Assembly (NCBI RefSeq): GCF_023554995.1
Contig: NZ_JAMJPK010000006.1
Coordinates: 62,001 to 126,000, forward strand
Direction: 5' to 3'
DNA: 64,000 bases
Source: Halomonas gemina
Lineage (GTDB): Bacteria; Pseudomonadota; Gammaproteobacteria; Pseudomonadales; Halomonadaceae
A program made the translations under genes and the position numbers. Of the stretch, positions 58,838-64,000 are shown in pieces. The notes under the pieces are model-generated. The model worked only from the letters and a program-made list of their open reading frames with translations, ran no database searches and was not told the origin of the DNA. Within the stretch, counting starts at the first letter, position 1. Every line of letters begins with the position of its first letter.

Positions 58838-59250
58838 CGGGATGGCGCCTTACGCTCCTGCCGCGGCGAGCGACGCAGGCAGGCCCGACGGAAGGCATGC
58901 AGCCCCAGGGCCGCCGAGGCAGCACCCAGGCCGTTGGCCAGGATGTCGGCCCAGTCGCCGCCGCTGCGGCCGGCGACGGCGACCTGGGCAAACTCGATGG
59001 CGATGCCCAGCAGCAGCGCGGCCAGGAAGGCCAGCGACAGACGAACCCCGGCGAGCCCCAACAGGCCCGCCAGGCCGGCATAGCCGATGAAGTGGCTGGC
59101 CTTGTCCCAGGGCAGCGTCTCGGGCAGCTCGCTGCCGGGGGTCAGGCTGCCCCAGGCGATCACCAGGGCCGCCAGGCAGGCCAGCACCGCCCAGCGGCGG
59201 CGCCACCGCCGGTCCTCCCCGGCGGCCAGCCGGTACAGCCAGTCAGCCAT
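58834..59250 (-). CDS. VanZ-like family membrane protein
   Basis: 138 residues. [28 protein letters not shown], followed by [32 protein letters not shown], is the VanZ-like signature (F/H-x2-Y and D/N-x-G-A spacing). Four membrane segments. VanZ proteins are linked to teicoplanin resistance, but family members in Gram-negatives have no established role. Overlaps hemE by 8 nt, so it is translationally coupled to it. ATG 59250 is preferred over TTG 59256. Confidence 0.84.
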   Translation of the reverse strand: MADWLYRLAAGEDRRWRRRWAVLACLAALVIAWGSLTPGSELPETLPWDKASHFIGYAGLAGLLGLAGVRLSLAFLAALLLGIAIEFAQVAVAGRSGGDWADILANGLGAASAALGLHAFRRACLRRSPRQERKAPSR

Positions 59251-60319
59251 GGGCAATGTTGCGATGGTAGGCCGGGCTCAGGTCATGCAGGGCCTCCATG
59301 AAGGCTGTCACATGATCCGGGTCGGTGAACTGGTTGATGCCGTGGCCCAGGTTGAAGACATGGCCGGGCCCGTGGCCGAAGCTGTCGAGGGTGCGCGCCA
59401 CCTCGGCACGAATCGCCGAGGGGCGGGCAAACAGCACGTGGGGGTCGAGGTTGCCCTGCAGGGCGACGCGATGGCCGACCCGCCCCCGGGCATCGGAGAG
59501 CTCGGTGGTCCAGTCCAGGCCGACGGCATCGGAGCCGGCCGCCGCGATGTCCTCGAGCCACTGACCGCCGTTCTTGGTGAACAGGATCACCGGCACCCGG
59601 CGCCCCTCGTGCTCGCGGATCAGGCCGGCAACGATCTGCTCCATGTAGCGCAGCGAGAACTCCAGATAGGCCGGCGTGGAGAGCGCGCCACCCCAGGTAT
59701 CGAAGATCTGTACCGCCTGGGCGCCGGCGCGGATCTGGGCGTTGAGGTAGTCGGTGACCGCATGGGCCAGAGTATCGAGCAGCCGATGCATGGTGTCCGG
59801 CGCGTCGTAGAGCATCGTCTTGACGTGGCGGAAGTCCTTGCTGGAGGCGCCCTCCACCATGTAGGTGGCCAGCGTCCAGGGGCTGCCGGAGAAGCCGATC
59901 AGCGGCACCCGGCCGTTCAGCTCACGGCGGATGGTCGAGACCGCCCGCATCACGTAGTCCAGGTCACGCTCTGCGTCCGGCGCCTGCAGGGCGTCCACCT
60001 CGGCCGAGGTGCGCACCGGCTTGCGGAATTTCGGGCCCTCGCCGGTCTCGAAATAGAGTCCCAGCCCCATGGCATCGGGGATGGTCAGGATGTCCGAGAA
60101 GAGGATGGCCGCATCCAGGGGATAGCGCTCCAGCGGCTGCAGGGTGACCTCGCAGGCCAGCTCCTGGTTGCGGCACAGGTCCATGAAGCTGCCGGCATGG
60201 CCACGCACCTCGCGATACTCCGGCAGGTAGCGGCCGGCCTGGCGCATCATCCACACCGGGGTGCGGTCGACGGGTTGACGCGCCAGGGCGCGCAGAAAGC
60301 GGTCGTTCTTGAGTTCCAT
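59243..60319 (-). CDS. hemE: Uroporphyrinogen decarboxylase
   Basis: 358 residues; converts uroporphyrinogen III to coproporphyrinogen [24 protein letters not shown] holds the conserved Arg residues and [17 protein letters not shown] the catalytic Asp. [16 protein letters not shown], and [10 protein letters not shown] toward the end are also present. [17 protein letters not shown] is the usual start. Isolated from hemCDXY by 40 kb. Divergent from ribA. Confidence 0.96.
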   Translation of the reverse strand: MELKNDRFLRALARQPVDRTPVWMMRQAGRYLPEYREVRGHAGSFMDLCRNQELACEVTLQPLERYPLDAAILFSDILTIPDAMGLGLYFETGEGPKFRKPVRTSAEVDALQAPDAERDLDYVMRAVSTIRRELNGRVPLIGFSGSPWTLATYMVEGASSKDFRHVKTMLYDAPDTMHRLLDTLAHAVTDYLNAQIRAGAQAVQIFDTWGGALSTPAYLEFSLRYMEQIVAGLIREHEGRRVPVILFTKNGGQWLEDIAAAGSDAVGLDWTTELSDARGRVGHRVALQGNLDPHVLFARPSAIRAEVARTLDSFGHGPGHVFNLGHGINQFTDPDHVTAFMEALHDLSPAYHRNIAHG

Positions 60320-60473
60320 GCGGGCGCTCGTCCACGGAAAATGTGGGCGCCATTGTACCCCATCGAACGACCCGGGGATGAGCCCCGTGACACAACGGTG
60401 AGCCGGCCCGGCCTTCCTGATAGAATGACCCTCCACCCGTCGGCAACGCCGTGGTCTTCCACCGAGGTACATC

Positions 60474-61109
60474 GTGACGATTCGATTCATCGCCGCCTCC
60501 CGGCTGCCCACCCCCTGGGCCACCTTCACCATGCACGGCTTCGAGGACGATGCCACCGGCAAGGACCATATCGCCCTGACCCTGGGCGACGTGGCCGATG
60601 GCGAGCCGGTGCTGGGACGGGTCCACTCCGAGTGCCTGACCGGCGATGCCCTCTTCTCCATGCGCTGCGACTGCGGCTTCCAGCTGCAGGAGGCACTCAA
60701 GCGCATCGCCGAGGAAGGGCGGGGCGTGCTGCTCTACCTGCGTCAGGAGGGCCGCGGCATCGGCCTGCTCAACAAGATCCGCGCCTACCACCTACAGGAT
60801 GCCGGCGCCGACACCGTGGAAGCCAACGAGCAGCTTGGCTTTGCCGCCGACCTGCGCCGCTATGACCTCTGCGTGCCGATGCTCGACCACCTGGGGATCA
60901 AGGCGCTACGCCTGATGACCAACAACCCGCGAAAGGTCGATGCCCTGACACAGGCCGGCGTGGTAGTGGAGGAACGCGTCCCACTGACCACCGGTCTAAA
61001 CCCCCACAACGAGCAATATCTCACCACCAAGGCCGGCAAGCTGGGCCACATGATGGCGCTAGGCGACTTCACCCAGGCCAGTGACGTGGATATCGAACGC
61101 AAGCCCTGA
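60474..61109 (+). CDS. ribA: GTP cyclohydrolase II
   Basis: 211 residues; first committed step of riboflavin synthesis. Zinc ligands Cys54, Cys65 and Cys67 in [30 protein letters not shown], with the catalytic Arg and general base; [10 protein letters not shown] and [21 protein letters not shown] at the end. Not fused to RibB. GTG 60474 is the only start that gives the family N-terminus. The 154-bp gap to hemE shows a short hairpin (60373-60387) but no FMN riboswitch. Confidence 0.95.
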   Translation: MTIRFIAASRLPTPWATFTMHGFEDDATGKDHIALTLGDVADGEPVLGRVHSECLTGDALFSMRCDCGFQLQEALKRIAEEGRGVLLYLRQEGRGIGLLNKIRAYHLQDAGADTVEANEQLGFAADLRRYDLCVPMLDHLGIKALRLMTNNPRKVDALTQAGVVVEERVPLTTGLNPHNEQYLTTKAGKLGHMMALGDFTQASDVDIERKP

Positions 61110-61158
61110 GCCACCGGGACCCGGGATCGGGCTGGCTCCTCGGCAGGAGGCTCCTCCG

Positions 61159-61830
61159 ATGACGCATCCCCCCCGCAACGACGAGATACCCTTCAGTAGC
61201 CGCGAGGAGCTCCTTCACAGCATCAGCCATGGCATCGGCGCGGCGCTAAGCCTCGCCGGGGTGGTGGTGCTGCTGGTGCTGGCCAGCCTGGCCGCCCGGG
61301 TCGACCCCTGGAAGATCGTCGGCATCGGCTTGTATGGCGTCAGCCTGGTGCTGCTCTATACCGCTTCGACCCTCTACCATGGGGTCCGCCACCCGCGCCT
61401 GAAGCGCCTGTTCCAGTCGCTCGACCACTGCGCGATCTACCTGCTGATCGCCGGCACCTACACCCCCTTCCTGCTGGTCAACCTGCGTGGCCCGACGGGC
61501 TGGGTGCTGTTCGCCACCGTCTGGTCCCTGGCGCTGGCCGGCATCGCCTGCAAGCTGGCCTGGCCCCACCGCTTCGCCACGCTGCGTGTCGCGATCTACC
61601 TGGTGATGGGCTGGCTGATCGTCTTCGCCGGCGACGAGCTGGCCGCCCGCCTGTCCGATACCGGCCTCGCCCTGCTGGTCGCAGGTGGCGTCACCTACAC
61701 CCTGGGCGTGATCTTCTATGCCATCAGCGCCATCCCCTTCAACCACGCGATCTGGCACCTGTTCGTGATGGGCGGCAGCACCTGCCACTACTTCGCGGTC
61801 TACACCGCGGTGCTGCCCTTCGCCGCCTGA
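61159..61830 (+). CDS. Hemolysin III family / YqfA-like membrane protein
   Basis: 223 residues with seven membrane segments. ELLHSISHGIGAALSLAGVVVL, STLYHGVRHPRLKRLFQSLDHCAIYLLIAGTYTPF and FNHAIWHLFVMGGSTCHYFAV carry the conserved His/Asp residues of the PAQR superfamily, possible zinc ligands. Haemolytic activity is documented for few members; a lipid hydrolase or membrane-fluidity role is equally possible. GGAGG lies 10 nt before ATG 61159. Ends 6 nt from the convergent djlA stop. Confidence 0.88.
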   Translation: MTHPPRNDEIPFSSREELLHSISHGIGAALSLAGVVVLLVLASLAARVDPWKIVGIGLYGVSLVLLYTASTLYHGVRHPRLKRLFQSLDHCAIYLLIAGTYTPFLLVNLRGPTGWVLFATVWSLALAGIACKLAWPHRFATLRVAIYLVMGWLIVFAGDELAARLSDTGLALLVAGGVTYTLGVIFYAISAIPFNHAIWHLFVMGGSTCHYFAVYTAVLPFAA

Positions 61831-61836
61831 ACGCCC

Positions 61837-62595
61837 TCAGGTGGCGCGAGCCTTGCGGATGCGCTCGTAGGCGCTGCCGATCTCGCTGGTGCGCTCCTTG
61901 GCGACCTCGCGCATGCTCTCGGGCAGGCCCTTGGCGGCGAGCTTGTCGGGGTGGTTCTCGCTCATCAGGCGGCGGTAGGCCTTCTTGATCTCGGCGTCGC
62001 TGGCGTCCTCGTTGACCCCCAGCACCCGGTAGGCATCCTCCAGCGACGGGCCCTGTTCGTCCGCCGCTCGGGGACCACCGCGCAGCATGGCCTCGACCTG
62101 GGCAATCTCGGCCTCGCTGCAGCCCAGGCCACGCACCACTCGCATCAGCATCTCGTGCTCGGCGGGGTGCAGCTCACCATCCGCGGCGACCGCGGCCAGC
62201 TGCACCTGCAGGAACACCTGGCGCAGCGCGGGCTGGTGTGCCGCGATGCGGCGAATCTTGGCCAGCTCGGCGTCCAGGTCGAAGTCGGCGCCCTTGCCGC
62301 GGGTAAAGTCGGCGCGGGCCTGGGCGCGTTGGGCCTCATTGAGCCGCAGCCGATCCCACAGCTTGCGGGAGGCTTCCAGCTCGTCCTCGGAGACCTGGCC
62401 ATCGGCCTTGCACAGACATCCCATGACGGCGAAGGTCGATTCCAGGAACTGCGACTGGGCGCCGAGGAGCTTGTTCATCAGGCGCTTTCGCAGGGTCTTG
62501 CCCAGCCAGTAGCCCAGGGCGCCACCCACCAGCAGGCCGATGGGGCCGCCGATGGCCAGCCCCAGCAGGGCACCGATCAGTATCAGAAACAGCAT
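61837..62595 (-). CDS. djlA: Membrane-anchored DnaJ-like protein DjlA
   Basis: 252 residues. An N-terminal membrane helix pair rich in glycine (GALLGLAIGGPIGLLVGGALGYWLG) is the DjlA anchor; a TerB-like domain (~50-165) and a C-terminal J domain with HPD in MSENHPDKLAAK. It stimulates DnaK at the inner membrane, affecting capsule and envelope stress. The start overlaps no neighbour; dxs ends 27 nt upstream. Confidence 0.92.
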   Translation of the reverse strand: MLFLILIGALLGLAIGGPIGLLVGGALGYWLGKTLRKRLMNKLLGAQSQFLESTFAVMGCLCKADGQVSEDELEASRKLWDRLRLNEAQRAQARADFTRGKGADFDLDAELAKIRRIAAHQPALRQVFLQVQLAAVAADGELHPAEHEMLMRVVRGLGCSEAEIAQVEAMLRGGPRAADEQGPSLEDAYRVLGVNEDASDAEIKKAYRRLMSENHPDKLAAKGLPESMREVAKERTSEIGSAYERIRKARAT

Positions 62596-62622
62596 CGCAA
62601 CCTCGTGAGAAAACGTGACGTA

Positions 62623-64000
62623 TCAGGGCAGCCGGGCGCGGATCGAGGCCTCGAGGCCGTCCGCATCCAGGCCGCACTCGGCGAGCAGCTCGGCGGGCTT
62701 GCCGTGCTCGACGAAGGCATCGGGGAGTCCGAGGTTGAGCACTTCCACCTGAACCCCCTCGGCCATCAGCAGCTCGTTGACCGCGCTGCCGGCACCACCG
62801 GCGACCACGTTCTCCTCCAGGGTCACCAGCAGGTCGTGCTCGTCGGCCGCGGCCAGCACGGCATCACGGTCCAGCGGCTTGATCGAGCGCATGTTGAGGT
62901 GGCTGGCGTCGAGGCGCTCGGCCACCTCCGCCGCCGGGCCGTTGAGGCTGCCGAAGGCCAGCAGGGCCACCCGCGTCGCCTCCCCGCTGCCACGTCGCCG
63001 CCACTCGGCGCGGCCGATCTCGATCGGCTCGAGGTGATCCGGCGTGGCAACGCCCGGGCCGGTGCCGCGCGGGTAGCGCACCGCTGCCGGGCCGGGATGG
63101 TAATAGGCGGCGCTGAGCATCGCTCGACACTCGGCCTCGTCGGCGGGGGCCAGCACCACCATCCCCGGAATGCAGCGCAGGTAGGAGAGATCCAGGCTGC
63201 CGTGGTGGGTGGGGCCGTCCTCGCCCACCAGGCCGGCACGGTCGATGGCGAAGGTGACATCGAGCTCCTGCACCGCCACGTCATGGATCAGCTGGTCATA
63301 GCCGCGCTGCAGGAAGGTGGAGTAGATCGCCAACACGGGCTTCATGGCCTCGCAGGCCAGGCCCGCGGCAAGGGTCACCGCATGCTGCTCGGCGATGGCC
63401 ACGTCGAAGTAGCGCTCGGGGTACTCCTTCGAGAAGCGCACCAGGTCGGAGCCCTCGCGCATGGCCGGCGTGATGCCGACCAGGCGCTCGTCCACCGCCG
63501 CCATGTCGCACAGCCAGTTGCCGAAGACACGGCAGTACTTCTGCTGGCGGCTTGCCGGTGGGCTCTTTGGCTTGAGCGGCGGTGGCGTCTCGCCGTTTTT
63601 TTCCAGCTTGGTGATGGCATGGTAGCCGATGGGGTCGGCCTCGGCGGGCAGGAAGCCCTTGCCCTTGCAGGTCTTCACGTGGAGGAACTGGGGCCCCTCG
63701 AGGTCACGCATGTTGCGCAGGGTCTGCACGAGCAGCGGCAGGTCATGGCCGTCGATGGGCCCGATGTAGTTGAAGCCCAGCTCCTCGAAGAGTGTGGCCG
63801 GGCTGATCATGCCCTTCATGTGCTCCTCGGTGCGCCGCGCCAGCTCCAGGGCCCCGGGCAGGTGGGAGAGCACCCGCTTGCCGCCCTCGCGCATGCTGGT
63901 GTAGGGCTTGCTGGTGAGGATGCGCGCCAGGTAGCTGGCCATGCCGCCGACGTTCTCGGAGATCGACATCTCGTTGTCGTTGAGCACCACCAGCAGGTTG
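62623..64000 (-). CDS. dxs: 1-Deoxy-D-xylulose-5-phosphate synthase (5' end outside window)
   Basis: The frame is open to base 64000, so the C-terminal ~458 of about 630 residues are present. [14 protein letters not shown] is in the thiamine-diphosphate domain; [13 protein letters not shown] precedes the second domain; [17 protein letters not shown] holds the TPP-activating Glu; [28 protein letters not shown] follows; and the last ~120 residues form the transketolase C-domain. First enzyme of the MEP isoprenoid pathway. Only the TPP-binding N-terminus is missing. Confidence 0.96.
   Translation of the reverse strand, partial: NLLVVLNDNEMSISENVGGMASYLARILTSKPYTSMREGGKRVLSHLPGALELARRTEEHMKGMISPATLFEELGFNYIGPIDGHDLPLLVQTLRNMRDLEGPQFLHVKTCKGKGFLPAEADPIGYHAITKLEKNGETPPPLKPKSPPASRQQKYCRVFGNWLCDMAAVDERLVGITPAMREGSDLVRFSKEYPERYFDVAIAEQHAVTLAAGLACEAMKPVLAIYSTFLQRGYDQLIHDVAVQELDVTFAIDRAGLVGEDGPTHHGSLDLSYLRCIPGMVVLAPADEAECRAMLSAAYYHPGPAAVRYPRGTGPGVATPDHLEPIEIGRAEWRRRGSGEATRVALLAFGSLNGPAAEVAERLDASHLNMRSIKPLDRDAVLAAADEHDLLVTLEENVVAGGAGSAVNELLMAEGVQVEVLNLGLPDAFVEHGKPAELLAECGLDADGLEASIRARLP

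Noticed and set aside
60320..60473. FMN riboswitch before ribA
   Set aside because: The gap is only 154 bp and has a single short hairpin; no RFN-element core sequences.

Overview
The window is a gene-dense, GC-rich gammaproteobacterial chromosome segment. It is best explained as Halomonas or a close relative (Halomonadaceae). The strongest pointer is a complete teaABCD locus (37572-41174), the osmoregulated ectoine/hydroxyectoine TRAP transporter with its UspA-like regulator TeaD, described from Halomonas elongata; the TeaA homologue here matches that protein closely from memory. Pseudomonas-like synteny blocks (argH divergent from hemCDXY; lptM-lysA-dapF-DUF484-xerC-HAD; engB-cytochrome c4-dsbA-EEP; fpr/finR) support the class. 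I see no phage, insertion sequence, CRISPR array, tRNA or rRNA, and no gene-free stretch longer than 300 bp.

Layout. 1-3064: the aspartate-semialdehyde route to spermidine (partial carboxyspermidine dehydrogenase, nspC) followed by an unusual aspartate kinase. 3068-8882: TSUP exporter, then central sugar metabolism (gap divergent from pyk-mgsA-pgi). 8889-13755: paired fluoride channel subunits, a large MscS-type channel and a purine permease. 13963-25081: heme block hemC-hemD-hemX-hemY on the minus strand, divergent from argH-lptM-lysA-dapF-DUF484-xerC-HAD. 25094-28199: engB, cytochrome c4, dsbA, EEP-family protein. 28316-31502: a 2-oxoacid-type TRAP transporter. 31580-37478: housekeeping genes (yqaA, thiD, usp, dtd, ABC-F). 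37572-41174: teaABCD. 41320-45217: FKBP foldase, PHB-depolymerase-like enzyme, SCO1 with a small membrane-anchored partner, AEC carrier. 45488-53109: trmB, thioesterase, malate synthase G, hydrolase/lipoprotein pair, comM, ubiK. 53401-55526: glnK-amtB-glnK. 55799-64000: fpr/finR, host-attachment protein, vanZ-like, hemE, ribA, hemolysin III, djlA, partial dxs.

Together these genes cover osmotic life (ectoine uptake, a mechanosensitive channel), Entner-Doudoroff/glycolytic flux, glyoxylate entry, ammonium sensing, heme, lysine and spermidine synthesis, and envelope redox chemistry. The most interesting non-coding signals are a candidate iron-regulated small RNA at 45288-45402, a candidate small RNA or leader upstream of the crcB pair, HexR-like boxes between gap and pyk, an IclR-type palindrome upstream of glcB, a sigma-54 promoter at glnK-amtB, and three tandem-repeat tracts: in hemX, between teaA and teaB, and after the second glnK.
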